From Brevundimonas sp. UBA5936 (GTDB lineage: Bacteria > Pseudomonadota > Alphaproteobacteria > Caulobacterales > Caulobacteraceae), in assembly GCA_002430835.1 (NCBI GenBank), contig DJDA01000021.1, positions 1 through 6,565 on the forward strand: 6,565 nt of DNA, given 5' to 3'. Both the position numbers and the translations under genes were made by a program. How positions within the stretch are numbered: the stretch's first letter is position 1; every line of letters starts with the position of its first letter. The notes beneath the pieces are model-generated. The model was not told where the DNA came from, made no database searches, and saw only the letters and a list, made by a program, of their open reading frames with translations. Of this stretch, positions 1 to 5,469 are shown one piece after another.

Positions 1-1585
1 CGGTCGCCGGGGCGTCGCCCGCATTGCGGGTCAGAGGCTCGGCGGTCCAGTCCTCGACCGGATCGGCGAAGGCGGTCGCGCGCCAGTCGCCGCTGGCGGT
101 TTCAGCCGGGGTCCAGGGCGCGGGATCCGGGCTGTCCAGCGGCGGGGCGCGACGCGGGGCGCGCTCGCCGCGCTGCTCCATGCTGTCGCGGGCGTCGGCC
201 AGCAGGCGCGCCGTGCGCTCCTCGCTCTGACGCATCCGCTCGGCCAGGTCGCCCGAGGCGCTCTCGTGGCGCTGATGCATCTTGTCGGTGCTTTCCGACA
301 GACGGCGGCCGATGTCGTCCAGAGCCTGGGCCGAGCGACGCTCGGACTGGGCGATGCGTTCGCTGAGACGATCCGAGATGCGGGCGATCTCGCCGCCCAA
401 CCGCTCCAGCGCCAAGGCGTGCTGGTCGTCCGCCTGGGTCAGGCGCTGATCCACCGCCTCGGCGTGGCGGGCCAGGTCGCGCTCCAGCTTCTGTTCCAGC
501 GCCGCGACGCGGGCGTCGGACGGCGCGGAGCCGCCGGCTTCGACCGTCTCGACCCGACCGTTCAGGTTGCGGGCGATCCGCATGATCTCGCGGCCCATGC
601 CGTCGACGGCGGCGACCGAGCGCTGCTCGGCGGCGCGCGCCTGTTCGCCGATGGCGGCCAGGGCGCGTTCGATGCGGTCGACCCGGCCTTCGGTCTCGGC
701 CGCGTCGAGGCGACGGATCATCTCGGTGCGGCTGGACTCGACTTGGCGCGTCAGGCTCTCGGCCAGCTTCTCGAAGCGCGAAGCTTCGCGCGCATGGTCC
801 GGCTCGATACGGCGCTCGGCGTCGCGCATCCGCAGATCCAGGGCGGCGAACGACCGTTCCAACCCCTTCAGCGCCTCAGAAGTGCGCGACTGGGCGTCGT
901 CCAGACGCACGCCGACCTGCGACAGCAGGGAGGTTCCGGCGCCCGGCCCGGCCGCCTTTTCGACCGCCTCGATGCGGTCGCGCAGCTCGCTGACGCCCGC
1001 GCGCTGGCGCTCGTCCATGTCGTAAAGGCGGGTGGAGACGGCGGTCAGCGCCGCGTCCAGCTTGTCCAGCCCTTCGCGCGCCTCGGCCCCGGCGTCCTGC
1101 TCCAGACGGCGCAGGCGACGATGGCCCTCGCGCAGTTCTTCGGCGATGTCGTCGATGCGGCGAGCCTTGGCGGTCTCGGCCTCATCCTGTTTCTCGAGGC
1201 GGCGCACCAGACCGGCCACGGCCTGGTCGATGCCCTGAATGGCCAGAGTCGAGCGGCGCTCCGCCGCCTCCAGACGCTCGGCGATCACTTCCAGGGAGGC
1301 GCCCATGCGGCCCAGGCTCTCATGGCGGCCCAGGCCTTCATGCCGATGCGCCTCCTCGCCATAGACGTCGTCCAGGCGGCGCGAACGGCTGCGGCGGTCA
1401 TAGGGATCAGGAATGGGCGAGCGGCGCGGCAGGGTGGCGACGCCGTCGTCCTCGTCCGGCTCGTCCATGATCATGGAGTTCAGCCACTCGCCCAGGGTCA
1501 TGCCCGAACGTCGCGCCAGATCCTTGGCGATCTCGCGCGCCTTGGGATCGATGCCCTTCACGCTCCACGGCGCCGCTGCGGTCAC
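1..1585 (-). CDS. podJ: PodJ-like polar organizer, N-terminal part (cut by left edge)
   Basis: The minus strand is open from a GTG at 1585 to the left edge, giving 528 codons without a stop. The N-terminus (APWSVKGIDPKAREIAKDLA at residues 5-24, then RRSGMTLGEWLN at 25-36) is what I recognise as the start of Caulobacter PodJ. Residues 41-90 are acidic then basic. About 95-475 is low in proline and very rich in Glu, Arg, Ala and Leu, with heptad-like spacing broken near 212-220 and 351-358, so it should form long coiled coils. From about 476 a Pro- and Asp-rich linker begins, matching the region before the membrane segment in PodJ; the membrane segment and Sel1/periplasmic part would lie outside the window. 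The GTG is chosen because GGGAGG lies 7 bases upstream; the nearby ATG (1605) opens only a 7-codon frame. In Caulobacter PodJ is a pole-localised scaffold needed for pili, holdfast and recruitment of signalling proteins. It could be another Sel1-type coiled-coil protein. Confidence 0.82.
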   Translation of the reverse strand, partial: MTAAAPWSVKGIDPKAREIAKDLARRSGMTLGEWLNSMIMDEPDEDDGVATLPRRSPIPDPYDRRSRSRRLDDVYGEEAHRHEGLGRHESLGRMGASLEVIAERLEAAERRSTLAIQGIDQAVAGLVRRLEKQDEAETAKARRIDDIAEELREGHRRLRRLEQDAGAEAREGLDKLDAALTAVSTRLYDMDERQRAGVSELRDRIEAVEKAAGPGAGTSLLSQVGVRLDDAQSRTSEALKGLERSFAALDLRMRDAERRIEPDHAREASRFEKLAESLTRQVESSRTEMIRRLDAAETEGRVDRIERALAAIGEQARAAEQRSVAAVDGMGREIMRIARNLNGRVETVEAGGSAPSDARVAALEQKLERDLARHAEAVDQRLTQADDQHALALERLGGEIARISDRLSERIAQSERRSAQALDDIGRRLSESTDKMHQRHESASGDLAERMRQSEERTARLLADARDSMEQRGERAPRRAPPLDSPDPAPWTPAETASGDWRATAFADPVEDWTAEPLTRNAGDAPAT

Positions 1586-1590
1586 TGATT

Positions 1591-1597
1591 CGCCTCC
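1591..1597 (-). promoter_or_regulatory. Ribosome binding site of podJ, with a GANTC site in the spacer
   Basis: On the minus strand GGGAGG is followed by CGAATCA and then the GTG start. The 7-base spacing is near ideal and decides the GTG over other starts. The spacer contains GAATC, a CcrM methylation site. Confidence 0.65.
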
Positions 1598-1626
1598 CGA
1601 CCCATGGCGCGAACGGTATCCTTCCA

Positions 1627-1652
1627 GATAAAGCGTGTAAACGTGTCGTTAA
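1627..1652 (-). promoter_or_regulatory. Candidate Caulobacter-type housekeeping promoter for podJ
   Basis: On the minus strand TTAACGA (1652 to 1646) is followed after 11 bases by GCTTTATC (1634 to 1627). The published Caulobacter housekeeping consensus is TTGACGS, 10-14 bases, GCTANAWC. The match is 5 of 7 in the -35 and 6 of 7 fixed positions in the -10, with legal spacing. Transcription would start near 1620 and leave a leader of roughly 35 bases before the GTG. The -35 lies inside the CtrA-like box at 1638-1654. This is inferred from motif matching only. Confidence 0.45.
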
Positions 1653-1654
1653 CC
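1638..1654 (+). promoter_or_regulatory. CtrA-like box overlapping the podJ -35
   Basis: TAAACGTGTCGTTAACC reads as TAAA, 7 bases, TTAACC. The known CtrA full site is TTAA-N7-TTAA(C), so the right half is exact and the left half differs at one of four bases. It overlaps the -35 of the podJ promoter candidate. The same 17-base motif occurs inverted about 80 bases away at 1736-1720, identical at 14 of 17 positions. Confidence 0.45.
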
Positions 1655-1717
1655 GCTAGATGTGGCGCCTCGTCGCGAGTCGCCGACGGCAGCCGACAGG
1701 CCGCTGATGCGCCCGGC

Positions 1718-1736
1718 ATGGTTAATGCCGCGTTTA
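1718..1736 (-). promoter_or_regulatory. Second CtrA-like box, inverted copy
   Basis: On the minus strand this reads TAAACGCGGCATTAACCAT: TAAA, 7 bases, then TTAACCAT. TTAACCAT is itself a described form of the CtrA recognition sequence. The motif sits inside the 17-base palindrome 1714-1730. It is upstream of podJ and also upstream of the divergent small membrane protein gene, so it could serve either. The 10-base core CATTAACCAT recurs exactly at 6393-6402 in front of the gcrA-like gene. Confidence 0.5.
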
Positions 1737-1829
1737 GATTAACCGCGCATCAAGAAATACGGCCACGCTGGGGATTAGGCGGCCGACGGCGCTTGCATCG
1801 CGGCCTTGGGCGCCCCAACTGCCGCCGTC

Positions 1830-2048
1830 ATGGACGCCACGCTCACCCTGATCCTGCTGGTCGCCTCGATCGCCATCGCCGTCTTCGCCGGATGGCGCGG
1901 GTCGCGGCCGACAGACATCATGCGCGGCCCGCGCATGATGCCGTGGCGCTTCATCATGTTGCTGTTCGCCGCCCTGGTCTTCTTCCTGCTGATCCACCTG
2001 ATGGCGGAGCTGAGCGGGCGGCCGCTGCCGTCCGCCGCACCGTTCTAA
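1830..2048 (+). CDS. Small protein with two membrane helices, function unknown
   Basis: This encodes 72 residues and I do not recognise the family. Two hydrophobic stretches are clear: residues about 4-22 (LTLILLVASIAIAVFAGW region) and 41-60 (FIMLLFAALVFFLLIHLMAE). They are joined by a basic loop (RGSRPTDIMRGPRMMPWR at 23-40) and followed by a short tail ending PSAAPF. By the positive-inside rule the loop should be cytoplasmic, with both ends outside. The ATG at 1830 is chosen because it starts just before the first helix. A TTG at 1806 would add eight residues with nothing to recommend them. Neither start has a clear Shine-Dalgarno sequence. The gene diverges from podJ and converges on argF, with 36 bases between the stops. 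Its codon use fits the neighbours and the hydrophobic layout is unlikely by chance, so I think it is real. Confidence 0.65.
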   Translation: MDATLTLILLVASIAIAVFAGWRGSRPTDIMRGPRMMPWRFIMLLFAALVFFLLIHLMAELSGRPLPSAAPF

Positions 2049-2084
2049 ACCGCCTTCAAGCAGAGCGAAGCGCGTTAGGGCGAC

Positions 2085-3002
2085 CTAGAAGGCCTCGAAG
2101 CACCAGGCCAAAACCGCCTTCTGGGCGTGCAGGCGGTTCTCAGCCTCAGCCCAGATCAGCGACTGCGGGCCGTCGATGACGGCGTCCGTCACCTCTTCGC
2201 CGCGGTGGGCGGGCAGGCAGTGCAGGAAGACGGCGTCGTCGGCCGCCTCGGCCATCAGGGCCTCGTCGACGCTGTAGGGCTCGAAGGCCGCCAGGCGGGC
2301 CTCATAGTCCTGGTCGCCCATCGACACCCAGGTGTCGGTGACGACGACGTCGGCACCCTTGACCGCCTCGCGCGGATCGCTGGTCAGGTGGACGTGGGCG
2401 CCGCCCTTTTCCAGATCGCGCAGGTCGGGGTGGTATTCCGCCGGGCAGGCGACGTGCAGGTGGAAGCCGAACTTGGGCGCGGCGTGCATGAAGCTGTGGC
2501 AGACGTTGTTGCCGTCGCCGATCCAGGCGATCGTCTTGCCCTCGATCGGGCCGCGATGCTCCTCGATCGTCATCAAGTCGGCCAGGATCTGGCACGGGTG
2601 ACTGCGGTCGGTCAGGCCGTTGACCACCGGCACGGTCGAGACGCGGGCGAAACGCTCGACGTCCTCATGATCGTTGGCGCGGATCATCACGGCGTCGACC
2701 ATGCGCGACAGGACACGGGCCGTGTCCTCGACCGGCTCGCCCCGGCCCAGTTGCATGTCCGAGGCGGTGGCGATGATGGAGTCGCCGCCCAGTTGACGGA
2801 TGGCCGCGTCGAAGCTGAAGCGGGTGCGCGTCGAGTTCTTCTCGAAGATCATGGCCAGGACGCGGTCCTTGCCCGGCGCATCGGCGTCGGCGCGGCCCTG
2901 GGGCCAGCCTTTTCGGGCGCGTTTTCGGGCGTGGGCGTCGTCCAGGATGGCGCGCAGATCAGCTGCGTCCAGGCGGTGGATGTCGAGGAAGTGACGAACC
3001 AT
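2085..3002 (-). CDS. argF: Ornithine carbamoyltransferase
   Basis: This 305-residue protein matches the usual family length of about 300-330. It condenses carbamoyl phosphate with ornithine to give citrulline in cytoplasmic arginine synthesis. The carbamoyl-phosphate loop is STRTRF at residues 57-62, with a second phosphate-site motif HPCQ at 135-138. The ornithine-side catalytic motif HCLP is at 261-264, in HCLPAHRGEEV. DGNN at 163-166 fits the ornithine-binding domain. These motifs are intact, so the enzyme should be active. ATG 3002 is chosen over a TTG at 3008 because AGAAGG lies 7 bases upstream. The gene follows argD on the same strand and is probably cotranscribed, although a 137-base inverted-repeat element fills the gap. 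The aspartate carbamoyltransferase alternative is unlikely given HCLP and the argD neighbour. Confidence 0.96.
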   Translation of the reverse strand: MVRHFLDIHRLDAADLRAILDDAHARKRARKGWPQGRADADAPGKDRVLAMIFEKNSTRTRFSFDAAIRQLGGDSIIATASDMQLGRGEPVEDTARVLSRMVDAVMIRANDHEDVERFARVSTVPVVNGLTDRSHPCQILADLMTIEEHRGPIEGKTIAWIGDGNNVCHSFMHAAPKFGFHLHVACPAEYHPDLRDLEKGGAHVHLTSDPREAVKGADVVVTDTWVSMGDQDYEARLAAFEPYSVDEALMAEAADDAVFLHCLPAHRGEEVTDAVIDGPQSLIWAEAENRLHAQKAVLAWCFEAF

Positions 3003-3009
3003 GACCAAG

Positions 3010-3036
3010 CCTTCTCCCTCCCCTTCATGGGGAGGG
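3010..3036 (-). promoter_or_regulatory. Hairpin abutting the argF ribosome binding site
   Basis: In the minus-strand transcript CCCTCCCC (3036-3029) pairs perfectly with GGGGAGGG (3023-3016) around a 5-base loop. It is followed directly by AGAAGG (3015-3010), 7 bases before the argF ATG. The purine-rich 3' arm of the stem merges with the Shine-Dalgarno sequence, so folding would hide part of it. The hairpin is the outer arm of the intergenic repeat. Whether it affects translation is inference. Confidence 0.5.
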
Positions 3037-3150
3037 TGGTCCCGCAGGGACCGGGTGGGGGCGGCCCTGCGAAAGTCTGGAGGTAGAAGAAAGCGTCCCC
3101 ACCCGGCCTCGCCTCACGGCACGGCCGCCCTCCCCACGACGGGGAGGGAG
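3014..3150. repeat. Paired inverted GC-rich hairpin repeats (BIME-like element) between argD and argF
   Basis: Two copies of one unit face each other. The left unit (3014-3063) has the hairpin CCCTCCCC/GGGGAGGG (3016-3023, 3029-3036), a second hairpin GGTCCC-GCA-GGGACC (3038-3052) and then CCGGGTGGGG (3051-3060). The right unit (about 3094-3150) is the same on the other strand: CCCCACCCGG (3097-3106), a diverged middle, then CCCTCCCC/GGGGAGGG (3128-3135, 3141-3148). The 10-base inner arms are perfect complements and so are the outer hairpin stems. The roughly 30 bases between the units look unique. Similar hairpins occur between genes in Caulobacterales genomes as I remember them. The element carries no reading frame of its own and lies in the transcript between argD and argF. 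Confidence 0.85.
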
Positions 3151-3158
3151 AAACAGCG

Positions 3159-4349
3159 TCAGCCCGCGATCTTGGTGCGGGCGAACTCGCAGGCCTTCTC
3201 GAACTTCTCGATGGCCTCGCGGGCCTCGTCGAGGGTGATGTTCAGCGGCGGCAGGACGCGGACCAGGTTGTCGCCGCCGCCAGCGACCAGCAGCTTGGCC
3301 TCGTCACGGGCCCAGCCCATGAACTCGCGGTTGTTCGGAACCAGCTTGACGCCCAGCAGCAGACCCTTGCCGCGCACCTCGACGATCACGTCGGGGAAGC
3401 GTTCGGCCAGACCGTGCAGTTGCTGGGTCAGGTAGCCAGCGACCTCATTGACGTTGTCCAGGATGGCGTCCGACGACACTTCGTCGAAGGCGGCCTGACC
3501 GACGGCCATGGCCAGCGGGTTGCCGCCGAAGGTCGAGCCGTGCACGCCGACCGTCATGCCCTTGGCCGCCTCGGCGGTCGCCAGGCAGGCGCCGATGGGG
3601 AAGCCGCCGCCCAGGGCCTTGGCGACAGCCATGATATCCGGCGTCATGCCGGCCCATTCGTGGGCCCACAGCTTGCCGGTCCGGCCCATGCCGCACTGGA
3701 CTTCGTCGAAGATGATCAGGACGCCGTACTTGTCGGCCATCTCGCGCATCCAGCGCAGATCGGCGTCCGGCGTGGCGCGGCAACCGCCCTCGCCCTGCAC
3801 CGGCTCCAGGATGATGGCGGCCGTGTTCGGGTTCTCGAAGGCGGCGGTCAGGGCGGCCTTGTCGCCCCACTTCAGCTGATGGAAGCCTTCCATCTTGGGC
3901 CCGAAGCCCTCGGTGTAGCTGGGGTTGGCGGCGGCGTTGATGGCGCCGTAGGTGCGGCCGTGGAACGAGCCGTCGAAGCCGTAGATGTCGATGCGTTCCG
4001 GCTGGCCGTTGGCGACATGGAATTTGCGCGCCGTCTTCAGGGCGCACTCGATCGCCTCGGTGCCCGAGTTGGTGAAGAAGACGACGTCGGCGAACGACTT
4101 CTCGCACAGGGAGTCGGCCAGGGCGTCCTGCCCCGGAATCTTGAAGATGTTGGAGACGTGCCACAGTTTCTCGGCCTGGTCCTTGACCGCCTGCACCAGC
4201 TTGGGGTGAGCGTGGCCCAGGGCGTTGGTCGAGATGCCCGAGACGCAGTCCAGATACTCGGTCCCGTCGGTGGACCAGAGGCGGACGCCCTGGCCGCGCT
4301 CCACTTCCAGCGGCGCGCGATTGTAGACACCCATCAGATGACCGGACAC
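3159..4349 (-). CDS. argD: Acetylornithine aminotransferase (class III, PLP-dependent)
   Basis: This 396-residue enzyme is close to the family's usual length of about 400. It transfers an amino group from glutamate to N-acetylglutamate semialdehyde, giving N-acetylornithine; family members can also act on the matching succinyl-diaminopimelate step of lysine synthesis. Phosphate-binding NSGTEA is at residues 94-99. FDEVQCGMGRTG at 214-225 carries the Asp (D215) that contacts the PLP ring. The Schiff-base lysine is K244 in AVAKALGGGFPIGA, and GSTFGGNPLA at 271-280 is also typical. All are intact. The GTG at 4349 is chosen because GGAG lies 7 bases upstream; ATG 4334 has no ribosome binding site and would remove five residues. 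argF follows downstream on the same strand, supporting ArgD over other class III aminotransferases such as ornithine or GABA enzymes. Confidence 0.93.
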   Translation of the reverse strand: MSGHLMGVYNRAPLEVERGQGVRLWSTDGTEYLDCVSGISTNALGHAHPKLVQAVKDQAEKLWHVSNIFKIPGQDALADSLCEKSFADVVFFTNSGTEAIECALKTARKFHVANGQPERIDIYGFDGSFHGRTYGAINAAANPSYTEGFGPKMEGFHQLKWGDKAALTAAFENPNTAAIILEPVQGEGGCRATPDADLRWMREMADKYGVLIIFDEVQCGMGRTGKLWAHEWAGMTPDIMAVAKALGGGFPIGACLATAEAAKGMTVGVHGSTFGGNPLAMAVGQAAFDEVSSDAILDNVNEVAGYLTQQLHGLAERFPDVIVEVRGKGLLLGVKLVPNNREFMGWARDEAKLLVAGGGDNLVRVLPPLNITLDEAREAIEKFEKACEFARTKIAG

Positions 4350-4468
4350 TTGGCAGACTCCATAAAGCGAGACGGTCCCGGCGCGTCTGCGACGGGACCG
4401 CTTTGGAAAAGGGCGACGAACTTGTCGGGCGCTATTTCCGCTTAGTCAACACCGCGAGGGGCGCGAAT
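4350..4468 (-). promoter_or_regulatory. argD leader with a GGTCCC/GGGACC hairpin
   Basis: This 119-base gap separates the M28 peptidase stop from argD. CGGTCCC (4373-4379) and GGGACCG (4394-4400) form a 7-base stem with a 14-base loop. AAAG (4364-4367) and CTTT (4401-4404) can extend it past a bulge. No T-run follows, so it is a poor intrinsic terminator. A lone TTGACT (4449 to 4444) could be a -35 for argD, but I see no convincing -10. The ribosome binding site GGAG (4361 to 4358) overlaps a GANTC site at 4356-4360. Confidence 0.4.
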
Positions 4469-5383
4469 TCAGCGCAGTTGCGCATCCAGCTTCTGGATCA
4501 GGGCCGCATAGGTCCGGCCCGCCAGGTCGATGGTGTGGCCTTCGACCGCCGCGATGACGTCGTCCTTGGAGTGGATGACGCGGAAGACCTGGGGGACGAA
4601 GCCCTCGGCCAGGCCGTTGGTCTCGCCGCCGTTGAAGGCCAGCCACATCTGGTGGGCGCCGACCTCGTCCTGAAAACCGAGCGAGACCACCGGCGCGCCC
4701 GCTGCCGAGAAGGCCCGGTCGTCGGACGGCGGATATTCGGGGAAGCCGACGCACTGCTGGGCGCGCTCGGCGCACAGCTCCTGCACCGCGCGGGTAACGA
4801 AGGCCGACTGCGCCCCGTTGTTCTGGCCGTACATCATGGTGTCGCCATAGGCGGCGACGTCCGAGTTCACCACGGCCGCGACATTGGCGATCCCATGCGC
4901 TTCGATCCACTTCCTGGCGCCGATCAGGCCCAGCTCCTCCTGGTCGAAGAAGATGATGCGGATACGGTGCGACAGCGGCGCCTCGCGCAGGATCTTGGCC
5001 GCCTCGATCAGGGCGACCACCGAGCCGGCGTTGTCGACCAGACCGTCCGCCATCGTCCCGTCGCGCAGCTTCACCGCGTCATAGTGGGCGGTCAGCAGGA
5101 TCTCCTTCTCGCCCTCGCCGAGGGTGACGACGACGTTGGAGCCCTGCATCGGACCGGCGCGGCCGCCGCCCTCGAAGGTCTCGACCGTCGGGGCGAAACC
5201 CTCGGCCCGCAGCTGGCCCAGCAGCACCTCCAGGCGCTCGGCGTTGGATGGCTTGGCGTAGGCGCCGACCTGTTCGCGCAGATCGGCCGCGCGATCCTGA
5301 GCGAGCGACGGCGCGGCCGTCAGGCAGACGGCGGCCAAGCAGGCGCCGCTGACAGCGGCCTTCAGGCGAAGATGAAACGACAT
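4469..5383 (-). CDS. Exported M28-family zinc peptidase
   Basis: This encodes 304 residues. The first 28 form a signal peptide: a basic start (MSFHLRLK), a hydrophobic core, and probable cleavage after APSLA, before QD. The mature protein shows the two-zinc M28 pattern: AHYD with H100 and catalytic-site D102, bridging D117 in LVDNAG, the catalytic-base pair E149/E150 in DQEELG, D175 in NSD and H271 in IHSKDD. The set appears complete, so an active periplasmic or secreted aminopeptidase-like enzyme is expected. The substrate cannot be told from sequence. C204 and C211 could form a disulfide, which fits export. The ATG has AGGGG about 7 bases upstream. A strong hairpin separates it from the permease gene upstream, so it may have its own promoter. 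It has no obvious link to arginine synthesis. Glutaminyl cyclase is a related fold and a less likely alternative. Confidence 0.88.
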   Translation of the reverse strand: MSFHLRLKAAVSGACLAAVCLTAAPSLAQDRAADLREQVGAYAKPSNAERLEVLLGQLRAEGFAPTVETFEGGGRAGPMQGSNVVVTLGEGEKEILLTAHYDAVKLRDGTMADGLVDNAGSVVALIEAAKILREAPLSHRIRIIFFDQEELGLIGARKWIEAHGIANVAAVVNSDVAAYGDTMMYGQNNGAQSAFVTRAVQELCAERAQQCVGFPEYPPSDDRAFSAAGAPVVSLGFQDEVGAHQMWLAFNGGETNGLAEGFVPQVFRVIHSKDDVIAAVEGHTIDLAGRTYAALIQKLDAQLR

Positions 5384-5384
5384 G

Positions 5385-5409
5385 GCGAGGCCCCTTTCGC
5401 GAGGCCCCT
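5385..5409. repeat. Perfect 11-base direct repeat in the M28 peptidase leader
   Basis: GCGAGGCCCCT occurs at 5385-5395 and again at 5399-5409, with a 14-base period. On the coding (minus) strand it gives AGGGGCCTCGC twice, so a Shine-Dalgarno-like AGGGG is present in two copies, the nearer one 7 bases from the ATG. It looks like a small local duplication. Confidence 0.7.
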
Positions 5410-5433
5410 CGCCCCGCGCTCGACGCCTTGCTT

Positions 5434-5469
5434 AAAGCGAAATCGGTTCAGATGCGACCGCATCTGAAC
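5434..5469 (-). terminator. Intrinsic-terminator-like hairpin after the ABC permease gene
   Basis: Directly after the permease stop codon (5470), GTTCAGATGCG (5446-5456) and CGCATCTGAAC (5459-5469) form a perfect 11-base inverted repeat with only 2 bases between; a 10-base stem with a 4-base loop is the realistic fold. On the minus strand it is followed by CGATTTCGCTTT, a broken T-rich tract. This fits a Rho-independent terminator for the permease, although the T-run is imperfect. Confidence 0.65.

Larger units (their letters stand above)
1586..1829. promoter_or_regulatory. Divergent control region between podJ and the small membrane protein gene
   Basis: This 244-base gap is less GC-rich than its surroundings and holds three TTAACC/GGTTAA elements (1649-1654, 1720-1725, 1739-1744), a minus-strand promoter candidate, two inverted CtrA-like boxes and two GANTC sites (GATTC 1587-1591, GAGTC 1677-1681). 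A perfect palindrome with 6-base arms, CGGCAT-GGTTA-ATGCCG, spans 1714-1730. The readable antisense frame across part of it (1734-1997) has no protein-like features and is regarded as a shadow. No RNA gene is evident. Confidence 0.6.

Noticed and set aside
266..1588. 440-codon open frame on the plus strand over podJ
   Set aside because: It is antisense to a clear PodJ reading frame. Its translation is an Ala/Gly/Arg/Gln-rich shadow with no domain, typical of GC-rich DNA opposite a real gene.
1734..1997. 87-codon minus-strand frame overlapping the small membrane protein
   Set aside because: Its translation is a charged Gln/Asp/Glu-rich stretch with no domain, while the plus strand gives two clean hydrophobic helices. 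Only the plus-strand gene is kept.
2049..2084. Possible bidirectional terminator between the small membrane gene and argF
   Set aside because: CTTC/GAAG can pair only weakly over 4 bases and no T-run follows on either strand.
2127..3086. 319-codon plus-strand open frame opposite argF
   Set aside because: The opposite strand encodes ArgF with all catalytic motifs. The plus frame has no recognisable motif and runs into the hairpin repeat.
3414..4445. 343-codon plus-strand open frame opposite argD
   Set aside because: Antisense shadow of ArgD, which is unmistakable. The frame's Val/Gly/Ala/Asp-rich composition is a byproduct of GC-rich codons.
4403..5467. 354-codon plus-strand open frame opposite the M28 peptidase
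   Set aside because: The minus strand has a signal peptide and full zinc ligands. The plus frame has none of these and crosses both intergenic gaps.
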